Shown: positions 1 to 6,767, counted from the stretch's first letter. The stretch is DNA of 7,095 nt from Lachnospiraceae bacterium (GCA_017621115.1 JAGATU010000076.1:1-7095); one strand, 5' to 3'. Numbers and translations are program-made. Notes: a model not told the origin generated them from the letters alone.

Positions 1-423
1 CATAATTTTATTAATAGTTTGAGTGATGGCTATCATACGGTAGTCGGAGAGAGAGGTCTTGGTATTTCAGGCGGACAGAAGCAGAGAATTTCGATTGCCA
101 GGGCGCTTCTTAAGAATGCACCGGTACTTATTTTTGATGACTCTACAAGTGCGCTTGATGTAAATACCGAAAAGAGACTGCTTGAGACGGTATGGAGTGA
201 GTATGCCGAGAAAACCGTTATTATTACGGCTCACAGACTGTCTTCGGTTGTGGACTGTGATGAGATTATTTATATGAAAGACGGTAAAATTACCGAACGC
301 GGTTCCTTTGATGAATTAATGGAACTTAATGGAGATTTTGCGGAAGTCTATAATACGCAGCAGGCTCAGAGAAAATCCATGGTGGATTTTGATGCTCTTG
401 CAACGGAAAGCGGGGTGATGTAA
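1..423 (+). CDS. ABC exporter half-transporter, C-terminal part of ATP-binding domain (5' truncated by window edge)
   Basis: The frame is open from base 1, so only the last 140 residues are visible; the TTG at 19 is an internal Leu codon, not the start. The fragment is the C-terminal half of an ABC nucleotide-binding domain: signature ISGGQKQR (visible residues 22-29), Walker B VLIFDDS (42-48), D-loop SALD and switch histidine in ITAHRLSS (H78). Walker B ends in Asp-Asp, so the usual catalytic Glu is replaced by Asp (D47). This is the hallmark of the degenerate-site half in heterodimeric exporters of the BmrC/BmrD and TM287/288 type (family knowledge). The membrane domain and Walker A lie upstream, outside the window. 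The stop codon directly abuts the start of the next gene, which encodes the partner half. The likely role is one half of an ATP-driven exporter in the cytoplasmic membrane; the substrate cannot be told, and multidrug export is the common default annotation. Confidence 0.93.
   Translation, partial: HNFINSLSDGYHTVVGERGLGISGGQKQRISIARALLKNAPVLIFDDSTSALDVNTEKRLLETVWSEYAEKTVIITAHRLSSVVDCDEIIYMKDGKITERGSFDELMELNGDFAEVYNTQQAQRKSMVDFDALATESGVM
414..419 (+). promoter_or_regulatory. Ribosome binding site for second ABC half, inside the preceding gene
   Basis: GGTGAT, preceded by GG, matches the 3' part of the anti-Shine-Dalgarno target AGGAGGTGAT. It lies 4 bases before the ATG at 424, within the last codons of the upstream ABC gene. 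With the TAA stop directly next to the ATG, this points to translational coupling, as expected for two subunits needed in equal amounts. Confidence 0.55.
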
Positions 424-2190
424 ATGGCAAAGCGTAATACCTATTTTCAGGACGAAGTCATCGAAAGAAAAATAGATATAAAACAGCTTGGACGGACACT
501 GCGTTACCTGCTTCCGATGAAAAAAGTATTTTTGCTTGTATTGGCACTGATGTTTGCAGCATCTTTTGTATCGTTGATTCCGCCGCTTGTAATTAAGGAG
601 ATTACGGACGGGGTAATTCCGAATAAGGATTATGCGCAACTTGCGTATATGGTGCTTTCCATGGTGGCACTTGCCGTGATTGAAATCAGTATTACTTTCT
701 TGCATGCGAGACTGATGGGTAAGGCCGGACACACGGTTATTTCCAAAATCCGTCAGGATATTTTTTATAAATTGCAGGAATTGCCTTTTGATTATTTCGA
801 TAACCGGCCAAACGGTAAAATTGTAGTGCGTGTCACCGAATATGTTAACGGACTTGCGAACTTTTTTACCAACTTTGTTATGATGTTTATTATTTACATC
901 ATGAAAATTCTGGTCGTAACCATATTCATGCTTATGCTCAGTCCAAAACTGACGTTAATTGTACTGGCTACGGTAATTCCGATGATGGCCTGTGTTATAT
1001 ACTTGCGTTACTGTATCCGTAAATTATTTGGTTTGCACCGCGCAAAGATTTCCAACCGTACCGCATTTTTGGTGGAATCCATTACGGGCGAGAAGATTAT
1101 TAAGAATTATAATCGTTTGGAAATGAATGAGAAAATCTATATGGAAGTGCATTTCGCGAGCATCCGTCAGTGGATTAAGATTTTCCTGCGAAACGAGTTG
1201 AATACACCGATTGTAGAAGTGTTTTGGAATGTCGGAACGCTCTGTTTGTATGGTGTGGCCCTTTTGATGCTGTTAAATGGTGACCCGATTATCAATGTGG
1301 GATTAATGACGACTTTTACGACTTATATGTCCCAGTTTAGCGGTCCGCTTACGATGATTGCATTTATTATCCAGAACCTGGCACAGGTAAGTTCCAACCT
1401 GGAGCAGGTATTTGATACGATTGATTATCCGGTTTCCATCCACGATAACGAGGGTAGTGAAGAGTTGAAGAACGTGGAAGGCAATATAGATTTTAACCAT
1501 GTAACCTTTGCTTACGACGAAGATGTTAATATTCTGGAAGATTTTGATTTGCATGTGAAAAAAGGCGAGACAATTGCTCTTGTTGGACCGACAGGTGCCG
1601 GTAAGACGACGGTTATCAATATGCTGACACGTTTTTATGATGTGCAGAAGGGCAGTGTTACCATCGACGGAAAAGATGTTAGGGATGTTACTTTACAGTC
1701 CCTTAGAAAAGAAGTCGGCGTGTTGATGCAGGACCCGTTTATTTTCAAAGGATCGATTATGGAAAACATCCGTTACGGGCGTCCGGATGCGACGGATGAA
1801 GAATGTATTGCGGCGGCAAAGGCTATTTATGCAGACCGTTGTATCAATAAGTTTGAAGATGGTTATTACCATAAACTGGATGAACGTGGAGAAGGCCTGT
1901 CTTCAGGTGAAAAGCAGTTAATCAGCTTTGCAAGAATTATTCTTAAAAATCCGTCCGTTATCATTCTGGATGAGGCGACAAGTTCCATTGATACGGAGAC
2001 GGAAAATTTGATAAAGAAGGCATTAGATGTTATTATTAAAGAGAAAACAGCGTTTATTGTAGCACACCGTTTATCGACCATCCGTAATGTAGACCGTATT
2101 CTCTATATTTCCGATAAGGGAATTGCCGAGGAAGGTACGCATGAGCAGTTGATGGCTAAGAAGGGGCTGTATTTTGCGCTGAATATCTAA
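424..2190 (+). CDS. ABC exporter half-transporter, full length (membrane domain fused to ATPase; BmrD/YheH-like partner)
   Basis: A 588-residue fused ABC exporter half, normal length for the family. The N-terminal membrane domain has about six hydrophobic segments (roughly 33-56, 72-93, 148-172, 176-195, 262-284, 295-320). The ATPase domain has Walker A GPTGAGKTT (388-396), Q-loop VLMQDP (Q436), signature LSSGEKQ (492-498), Walker B VIILDE (512-517, catalytic E517) and switch histidine H548 in IVAHRLST. The signature deviates from LSGGQ, while Walker B is canonical. The upstream half shows the mirror image, so the two should form a heterodimer with one competent and one degenerate ATP site. 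The ATG directly follows the TAA of the upstream gene. The likely role is efflux of a hydrophobic or amphipathic compound across the cytoplasmic membrane; the substrate is unknown. The PfkB kinase begins within 20 bases of the stop, suggesting one transcript. Confidence 0.95.
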   Translation: MAKRNTYFQDEVIERKIDIKQLGRTLRYLLPMKKVFLLVLALMFAASFVSLIPPLVIKEITDGVIPNKDYAQLAYMVLSMVALAVIEISITFLHARLMGKAGHTVISKIRQDIFYKLQELPFDYFDNRPNGKIVVRVTEYVNGLANFFTNFVMMFIIYIMKILVVTIFMLMLSPKLTLIVLATVIPMMACVIYLRYCIRKLFGLHRAKISNRTAFLVESITGEKIIKNYNRLEMNEKIYMEVHFASIRQWIKIFLRNELNTPIVEVFWNVGTLCLYGVALLMLLNGDPIINVGLMTTFTTYMSQFSGPLTMIAFIIQNLAQVSSNLEQVFDTIDYPVSIHDNEGSEELKNVEGNIDFNHVTFAYDEDVNILEDFDLHVKKGETIALVGPTGAGKTTVINMLTRFYDVQKGSVTIDGKDVRDVTLQSLRKEVGVLMQDPFIFKGSIMENIRYGRPDATDEECIAAAKAIYADRCINKFEDGYYHKLDERGEGLSSGEKQLISFARIILKNPSVIILDEATSSIDTETENLIKKALDVIIKEKTAFIVAHRLSTIRNVDRILYISDKGIAEEGTHEQLMAKKGLYFALNI

Positions 2191-2209
2191 AACATGGATG
2201 GTGTCTGAG

Positions 2210-3334
2210 ATGAAAAAGAACAGAATTATTGCGGCAGGGCATATTTGTATTGATATTGCACCTATTTTTGCAGAGGGAAAAGGGAATGACATTACCAAAA
2301 TCCTGATGCCCGGTAAATTGGTGGAAGTGGATGCAGCCGATATTCATACGGGCGGTTCGGTAGCCAATACCGGTCTTGCCATGAAAAAACTCGGCGCAGA
2401 TGTATCACTGATGGGTAAAGTCGGCGATGATGAGTTTGGCCGCATGATTCTGGGTATATTGGATCAGTATAAGGCGATGGACGGAATGATTACCGATAAG
2501 GAATCCTCCACGTCTTATTCTGTTGTATTGGCAATTCCGGGAATTGACCGTATCTTCTTACATAATCCGGGAGCCAATAACACTTTTACCAAAGAGGATT
2601 TGAATTTTGATTTAATAAAAGAAGCAGGTTTGTTTCATTTCGGTTATCCAACCATTATGCAGAAAATGTATGAGGATGGCGGCGACGAACTGGCAGGTAT
2701 TTTCAAGGCGGTAAAAGAATGCGGCTGTATGACTTCACTGGATATGTCTGCAGTGGATGAAAATACCAAAGCGGGCAAAGCGGATTGGTACGGCATCCTT
2801 GAAAAAACGCTTCCGTATGTGGATTTCTTTTTGCCGAGTGTGGAAGAAATCTGCTATATGCTGGATAAAGAAAAATATGATGCACTGCAGAACCGTGCAA
2901 ATGGCGGCGATATTACAGAGGTACTTTCCATAGAAGAAGATGTGGTACCGCTTGCAGAAAAGATACTTAACATGGGATGCAAGTTTGCCATGGTTAAATG
3001 TGGCGCAAAGGGCTTTTATTATCAGGCCAAGGATGCAGATGCATTTGCTTTGCCGGAAGAAGAGAGTGGACTTGATTTTTCATCGTTTGCAGGAAAAGCG
3101 GGATTCGAGAAGAGCTACGTACCGAACGCAGTTGTCTCAGGAACAGGCGCCGGTGATACAACGATTGCGGCATTTTTAACCGCAATGTGTAAGGGCTATC
3201 CTTTGGAGAGGTGCTTACAACTTGCGGCAGGAACAGGAGCCAGCTGTGTAGAGGCGATTGATTCGTTGAGCGGGCTTAAGTCCTTTGAAGAATTGATAGC
3301 AAAGATTGATGCCGGTTGGGCGAAGAATGCATAG
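2210..3334 (+). CDS. PfkB-family carbohydrate/nucleoside kinase
   Basis: A ribokinase/PfkB-superfamily kinase that transfers the gamma-phosphate of ATP to a hydroxyl of a sugar, sugar phosphate or nucleoside; the substrate cannot be assigned. Counting from ATG 2210 (374 residues), the first PfkB motif is at about 47-77 (TGGSVANT, then KKLGADVSLMGKVGDDEFG). The C-terminal motif is SGTGAGD at 310-316, with D316 the expected catalytic base in the anion-hole GAGD. The usual first Asp of DTxGAGD is Ser here. FLPSVEE near 207-213 fits the conserved LPNxxE region. It is longer than typical PfkB kinases (about 300-330), with extra sequence before the C-terminal motif. An in-frame ATG at 2198 would add four residues, but it has no ribosome site; ATG 2210 has GGTG six bases upstream and gives the more usual MKKNRIIAAG start. 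It lies between the ABC pair and the membrane-protein/hydrolase cassette, in the same direction. Function in that cassette is inferred from position only. Confidence 0.9.
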   Translation: MKKNRIIAAGHICIDIAPIFAEGKGNDITKILMPGKLVEVDAADIHTGGSVANTGLAMKKLGADVSLMGKVGDDEFGRMILGILDQYKAMDGMITDKESSTSYSVVLAIPGIDRIFLHNPGANNTFTKEDLNFDLIKEAGLFHFGYPTIMQKMYEDGGDELAGIFKAVKECGCMTSLDMSAVDENTKAGKADWYGILEKTLPYVDFFLPSVEEICYMLDKEKYDALQNRANGGDITEVLSIEEDVVPLAEKILNMGCKFAMVKCGAKGFYYQAKDADAFALPEEESGLDFSSFAGKAGFEKSYVPNAVVSGTGAGDTTIAAFLTAMCKGYPLERCLQLAAGTGASCVEAIDSLSGLKSFEELIAKIDAGWAKNA

Positions 3335-3363
3335 CAGATTATGAAATAAGAGAGTCGGATAAC

Positions 3364-3370
3364 GGAGGAG
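3364..3370 (+). promoter_or_regulatory. Ribosome binding site of the DUF5058-like gene
   Basis: GGAGGAG lies 6 bases upstream of the ATG at 3377. This is the best Shine-Dalgarno match in the first operon and supports that start. The 42-base gap before it (3335-3376) is the longest in the operon; I see no terminator or convincing promoter in it. Confidence 0.75.
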
Positions 3371-3376
3371 AAAAAC

Positions 3377-4099
3377 ATGAATTTTAGTGTAAACAGTACA
3401 TTTTTATATGGACTGGCAGTGGCAGTAATTTTGTTTGTACTTGCACAGTCCGCATTTTTCCTGGTTCGTGCGTATAAAAGAGGCGCCGAAATGGGAATCA
3501 GCAAGCAGAAGTTAAACAAAACCATTGTTGCCACGGCGGTGTTTACCATTGCACCGGCATTATCGATTTTAATAGGTATTATTACTTTATCGAAATTCTT
3601 GGGTATTCCGCTTCCATGGATTAGAATGAGTGTTATCGGAGCACTTACCTATGAACTTCCGGCGGCAACTTCAACAGCCAATGCATTGGGAATTTCTTTG
3701 GCAGAGACCATTACTGACCCGAAGATTTATTCTGCAATTGCATGGGTTATGACCTTGGGAATTATGCCAAGTATCATATTACCGCCGATTCTGATGAAGA
3801 AGATTCAGGGTGGCATGATTAAGATGAAAAACAAGGACAGTAAATGGGGCGATTTGTTTATGACCTCCATGTTCCTTGGTATGATATCTGCGTTCCTTGG
3901 TATGGTATTTGCGGATGTCCGAAACGGTATTGTAGGTTGGCTTCCGATTTTTGTATTATTGGTATCGGCACTTACCATGGCAGTTTGCGGACTGATTATT
4001 AAAAAGTGCAATGCCAAGTGGCTGGAAACATATGCACTTGCAATCAGTATGGTAGTTGCGATGATTTTTGCGGTGGTTATTACACCGTTATTAGCATAG
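3377..4099 (+). CDS. Polytopic membrane protein, probably DUF5058 family
   Basis: A 240-residue integral membrane protein with about six or seven hydrophobic segments (roughly 9-31, 50-73, 81-92, 116-141, 158-180, 187-209, 217-239). The sequence is recalled as matching DUF5058, a family without known function; that assignment is from memory and not checked. Notable features are a predicted membrane-embedded stretch with an acidic residue and prolines (GALTYELPAATSTANALG, 88-105, E93), and a basic cytoplasmic loop around 141-157 (KKIQGGMIKMKNKDSKWG). The strong ribosome site supports the ATG. The next gene, starting 16 bases after the stop, encodes another small membrane protein, and an M20 hydrolase follows. 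Length and pairing suggest two subunits of one membrane complex, probably a transporter (inference). No ATP-binding or redox motif is visible. Confidence 0.85.
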   Translation: MNFSVNSTFLYGLAVAVILFVLAQSAFFLVRAYKRGAEMGISKQKLNKTIVATAVFTIAPALSILIGIITLSKFLGIPLPWIRMSVIGALTYELPAATSTANALGISLAETITDPKIYSAIAWVMTLGIMPSIILPPILMKKIQGGMIKMKNKDSKWGDLFMTSMFLGMISAFLGMVFADVRNGIVGWLPIFVLLVSALTMAVCGLIIKKCNAKWLETYALAISMVVAMIFAVVITPLLA

Positions 4100-4100
4100 G

Positions 4101-4107
4101 AAGGAGG
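4101..4107 (+). promoter_or_regulatory. Ribosome binding site of second small membrane protein
   Basis: AAGGAGG lies 8 bases before the ATG at 4116, directly after the TAG of the DUF5058-like gene. It is a near-perfect Shine-Dalgarno that supports this start over the in-frame Met at residue 5. Confidence 0.75.
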
Positions 4108-4115
4108 CGTGCAAT

Positions 4116-4769
4116 ATGTCAGATTATATGAAAAAAACCGATTTTTACGGTAAAATTTGGATTTGGACAGCAGCGGTAGTGGTATTGTTTGTACCGGTTG
4201 CTATTTGTTTATATTACAATGCATGGCCTTCTATGACAGCGGTTTTAAAAGGACTTTTGGGTGTGGCTCCGATTTATTGGACAGTCGGTGTAATCGAGGT
4301 TATCACTTATACACCAATGCTTGGAACGGGCGGTACCTATCTTGCGTTTGTAACCGGTAACTTAACCAGCTTAAAGGCACCAAGTGCATTAAATGCTATG
4401 GAGAATGCAGAGGTAAAACCGGGAAGTGAAGAAGGTGAAGTTATTTCAACAATCGCAATTGCAACCTGTTCGATTGTTACGACATTGATTCTGGTAATCG
4501 GTGTTTGTGCACTTACGGTAATTGCGCCGATTCTGGATTCACCGGTACTTGTACCTGCATTCGATAATATTTTACCGGCATTATTTGGCGGACTAGCAGT
4601 TGTTTATGTAAGCAAAAACTGGAAACTGGCAATGGCGCCGCTTATTTTCATGGTGATTTTATTCTTAGCAGTCCCATCGCTTGCTTCATCAGTAGGCGTT
4701 TTGGTGCCTGTAGGAGTGTTAATTGCGCTTGGAGTAGCAAGAATCCTTTATAAAAAGGGATGGGTGTAA
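4116..4769 (+). CDS. Polytopic membrane protein, family not recognised, partner of DUF5058-like protein
   Basis: A 217-residue integral membrane protein with about five or six hydrophobic segments (roughly 13-34, 44-66, 108-138, 147-165, 169-188, 190-211). I do not recognise a named family with confidence. The most distinctive part is a glycine-rich, weakly hydrophobic stretch at 67-95: PMLGTGGTYLAFVTGNLTS, then LKAPSALNAM. It is followed by an acidic loop (96-108, containing ENAEV and GSEEGE). The GTGG/TGN pattern and acidic residue E61 just before it could form a substrate or ion path, by analogy with re-entrant loops of secondary transporters; this is inference only. It sits 16 bases after the DUF5058-like gene and 14 bases before the M20 hydrolase, so a two-subunit membrane complex working with the hydrolase is the simplest reading. 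There is no signal-peptidase site and no nucleotide-binding motif. Confidence 0.85.
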   Translation: MSDYMKKTDFYGKIWIWTAAVVVLFVPVAICLYYNAWPSMTAVLKGLLGVAPIYWTVGVIEVITYTPMLGTGGTYLAFVTGNLTSLKAPSALNAMENAEVKPGSEEGEVISTIAIATCSIVTTLILVIGVCALTVIAPILDSPVLVPAFDNILPALFGGLAVVYVSKNWKLAMAPLIFMVILFLAVPSLASSVGVLVPVGVLIALGVARILYKKGWV

Positions 4770-4772
4770 AAT

Positions 4773-4782
4773 AGGAGAAGGA
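4773..4782 (+). promoter_or_regulatory. Ribosome binding site of M20 hydrolase
   Basis: AGGAGAAGGA ends one base before the ATG at 4784. Its GGAG core (4774-4777) is 6 bases upstream, a normal spacing, which supports the start that includes the N-terminal membrane segment. Confidence 0.65.
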
Positions 4783-4783
4783 C

Positions 4784-6223
4784 ATGAGCGTTGTGGCATT
4801 AATACTGTTATTGGCAGTCATAGTATTTGTTTTGGTAATTGTAGTACGCACATTACAATTCAAACCAAAGGAAGTAAATGTGCCAAAGGCAGAAAATATA
4901 GAATTAAACCAGGAAAAAATCGTAGCGGACATGGTGGATATGATCCGTTGTAAGACGGTTTCTAACCGTGATGATGCATTAGTAGATTGGGCAGAGTTTG
5001 ATAAATTCAGGGAACTCTTAAAAGAGCGTTTTCCCTTAGTTCATGAAAAATGTACATTGGAGCGCATCGGAAAGAGCGGGCTTTTATATTTCTTAAAGGG
5101 AAATGCAAGTGATAAGCCATCGGTTTGCATGGCGCATTATGATGTGGTGCCTGTAGAAGAAGACGGTTGGAGTAAGCCTGCTTTTGAAGGCATTATTGAG
5201 GATAATGTTATCTGGGGACGCGGAACTTTGGATACCAAGGGGACTTTGTGCGGCATTATGGAAGCGCTCGAACAGCTTCTTGCAGGCGGTTATGTTCCGA
5301 AGCAGGATTTGTATCTTTCTTTTTCGGGAGAAGAGGAGATTGACGGTAATTCCTGCGCGGATATAGTCTCTTATTTAGAGAAAAAAGGTGTGAAGCCGGC
5401 AATTGTCTTGGATGAAGGCGGCGCCGTAGTTGAGAATGTATTTCCGGGTGTAAAACAGGAATGCGCATTAATCGGTATTGGCGAAAAGGGCAGTGTAAAT
5501 ATTGATTTTTCATTGGAATCCAGTGGAGGACATGCATCAGCCCCTCCTGTACATACGATTCTCGGACAGCTTAGTGATGCGATATGTAGAATCGAGAAGA
5601 ATCCGTTTAAGAGCCAACTTACCAAGCCTGCGGCAGAGATGTTTGATACTCTCGGAAGACATTCCTCTTTTGTGTACCGTATGATTTTTGCAAATATGTG
5701 GTGTTTTAAACCGGTACTGGATTTGGTATGCCGTTTAAGCGGAGGCGAATTAAACGCATTGATGCGTACTACAGTGGCAGTTACCAGAATGGAAGGCTCT
5801 AAGGCTTATAATGTATTGCCTCCGAAGGCAAAATTCGGTATTAATATGCGCCTTTTGGGAAGCGATACGATTGAGTCGGCGATGGCTTACCTTAAGAAAG
5901 TAATTAAGAATGACAAGATAAAGTTAGAGTTGGTAAATGGCATGAATCCGTCCATTTACTCCGATACTTCCTGTGAGGAATGGGACAGATTAAAAACTGT
6001 TATAGCCCAGACATGGGAAGGTGCGATTGTGTCCCCATATCTGATGATGGCATGCAGCGATTCCAGACATTATTGCCGTATTACGGACAGGGTATACCGT
6101 TTTTCGGCGATGCGCCTTTCAAAAGAAGAGCGTGGCATGATTCACGGAAATGATGAACGTGTGCCGATTGAGACATTGCTTAAGACGGTTGAGTTTTATG
6201 TTAGACTGATACAGGTGTTGTAA
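4784..6223 (+). CDS. M20-family metallohydrolase with N-terminal membrane anchor (carboxypeptidase S / PM20D1-like)
   Basis: A 479-residue di-zinc M20 hydrolase; known members cleave peptide or N-acyl amide bonds. The metal and catalytic residues are all present: H118 and D120 in MAHYDVVPV, bridging D150 in [10 protein letters not shown], catalytic E183 and metal E184 in SGEEEIDG, D210 in VLDEGG, and H454 in MIHGNDERV. The dimerisation-domain His is H250 in SSGGHASAP, and N354/R356 lie in the GINMRLL strand. CSDSRHY (424-430) matches the conserved (G/C)xDSRH region before the last metal ligand. Residues 4-21 are a strongly hydrophobic helix without a cleavage motif, followed by R22, K27 and K29. 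By the positive-inside rule this suggests the catalytic domain faces the cytoplasm; 12 cysteines in that domain agree. Substrate unknown: a dipeptide, N-acyl amino acid or similar compound is possible. The gene directly follows the two membrane-protein genes, suggesting it acts on what they transport. Confidence 0.93.
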   Translation: MSVVALILLLAVIVFVLVIVVRTLQFKPKEVNVPKAENIELNQEKIVADMVDMIRCKTVSNRDDALVDWAEFDKFRELLKERFPLVHEKCTLERIGKSGLLYFLKGNASDKPSVCMAHYDVVPVEEDGWSKPAFEGIIEDNVIWGRGTLDTKGTLCGIMEALEQLLAGGYVPKQDLYLSFSGEEEIDGNSCADIVSYLEKKGVKPAIVLDEGGAVVENVFPGVKQECALIGIGEKGSVNIDFSLESSGGHASAPPVHTILGQLSDAICRIEKNPFKSQLTKPAAEMFDTLGRHSSFVYRMIFANMWCFKPVLDLVCRLSGGELNALMRTTVAVTRMEGSKAYNVLPPKAKFGINMRLLGSDTIESAMAYLKKVIKNDKIKLELVNGMNPSIYSDTSCEEWDRLKTVIAQTWEGAIVSPYLMMACSDSRHYCRITDRVYRFSAMRLSKEERGMIHGNDERVPIETLLKTVEFYVRLIQVL

Positions 6224-6246
6224 TAAAAGAAAGTGATTTTGACAGA

Positions 6247-6666
6247 ATGACAGATTTAGAATTGGCAAAAGAACAATTGATAAAGGATGAGTGCACTTGT
6301 GTGCTTAGAAAGGGCGATAGCATGTATTGCAGCCATGCGCGTGGTGTAAAGCCGTTACTTAGCCTGTTGGATTCAGGTGAGGATTACAGAGGCTATTCAG
6401 CTGCTGATAAAGTGGTTGGGAAAGCGGCGGCGATGCTCTATGTGCTTCTTGGTGTAAGCAGGGTGCATGCCTGTGTTATAAGCGAGAAGGCGCTTGCGGT
6501 ACTTGCAAAAGACGGTATTGATGTGACTTACGATACCTTGGTTGACCGTATCCATAACCGCACAAACACCGGATTCTGCCCGATGGAAGAGGCAGTGTGG
6601 GAGATTGATGATTTGCAGGAAGGGCTGCAAGCGGTAAGGGAGAAAGTAGCGCAGTTGGCAAAATAG
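6247..6666 (+). CDS. DUF1893 family protein (TM1506-like, deaminase-like fold)
   Basis: A 139-residue soluble protein, complete and of normal length for DUF1893. Recognisable conserved blocks are RKGDSMYCSHARGVKPLL (21-38), YSAADKVVGKAAAMLYVL (50-67), VISEKAL (77-83), VTYDTLV (93-99) and NRTNTGFCPMEEAV (104-117, C111). The Thermotoga protein TM1506 of this family has a cytidine-deaminase-like fold (family knowledge, from memory). The usual HxE plus PCxxC zinc set of true deaminases is not obvious here, so the activity is unknown; a ligand-binding or non-canonical role is possible. The start ATG has only a weak ribosome site (AAGTGAT, about 9 bases upstream). The gene follows the M20 hydrolase by 23 bases and is the last gene before the terminator, so it is probably co-transcribed with the cassette. 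Confidence 0.85.
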   Translation: MTDLELAKEQLIKDECTCVLRKGDSMYCSHARGVKPLLSLLDSGEDYRGYSAADKVVGKAAAMLYVLLGVSRVHACVISEKALAVLAKDGIDVTYDTLVDRIHNRTNTGFCPMEEAVWEIDDLQEGLQAVREKVAQLAK

Positions 6667-6680
6667 AATGATAGGAATTT

Positions 6681-6714
6681 AAAAAGGTGATGGCGAAGGC
6701 TGTCACCTTTTTTT
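6681..6714 (+). terminator. Rho-independent terminator ending the first operon
   Basis: A perfect 10-base stem pairs AAAAAGGTGA (6681-6690) with TCACCTTTTT (6703-6712) around a 12-base loop, and a run of seven T begins at 6708. It lies 15 bases after the stop of the DUF1893 gene. The A-tract makes the stem almost symmetrical, but the next gene runs away on the same strand, so its role is to end the upstream unit. Confidence 0.9.
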
Positions 6715-6726
6715 ATATAGAATTTG

Positions 6727-6755
6727 TTGACATTGTTGGTCTAACCTGTTAGACT
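6727..6755 (+). promoter_or_regulatory. Sigma-A-type promoter of the BlaI/MecI-like gene
   Basis: A perfect -35 TTGACA (6727-6732) is followed after 17 bases by TAGACT (6750-6755), a 4/6 match to the -10 box. TACAAT at 6755-6760 is a better -10 by sequence but lies 22 bases from TTGACA; it could pair with the weaker TTGTTG at 6733-6738 (16-base spacer). Either way transcription should begin near 6762-6768. The first palindrome overlaps the spacer and -10 box. Confidence 0.7.
6738..6755. promoter_or_regulatory. Palindromic operator 1 (probable BlaI/MecI-type repressor site)
   Basis: GTCTAAC (6739-6745) and GTTAGAC (6748-6754) are perfect inverted repeats with a 2-base CT centre. The site fills the 3' part of the promoter spacer and the -10 box, where a bound repressor dimer would block RNA polymerase. 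The link to the downstream repressor is inferred from position and from the autoregulation common in that family. Confidence 0.7.
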
Positions 6756-6767
6756 ACAATCAGAAAA

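Noticed and set aside
19..423. TTG at 19 as a gene start for a 134-residue protein
   Set aside because: The frame stays open to base 1 and the residues before it continue the ABC ATPase domain, so this is a gene truncated by the window and not a short protein.
316..732. Reverse-strand open frame of 138 codons spanning the junction of the two ABC genes
   Set aside because: It is antisense to two well-supported genes, the product is rich in His, Lys, Arg and Cys without domain motifs, and no ribosome site is evident; the same applies to the other reverse frames in the window.
3335..3376. Internal promoter or terminator between the kinase and DUF5058-like gene
   Set aside because: The 42 bases contain no T-tract hairpin and no spaced -35/-10 pair; only the ribosome site stands out.
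4157..4360. Overlapping + strand frame within the second small membrane protein gene
   Set aside because: It is an out-of-frame shadow of a gene with a near-perfect ribosome site; its Cys- and Tyr-rich translation has no recognisable feature.
6200..6206. GTTAGAC inside the end of the M20 gene as another operator
   Set aside because: It is a single half-site in coding sequence with no inverted partner at the right spacing, so chance is the simplest explanation.
6681..6714. CRISPR, insertion sequence or transposon end
   Set aside because: The only strong inverted repeat here is the terminator; no repeated spacer units, transposase frame or target-site duplication are seen anywhere in the window.
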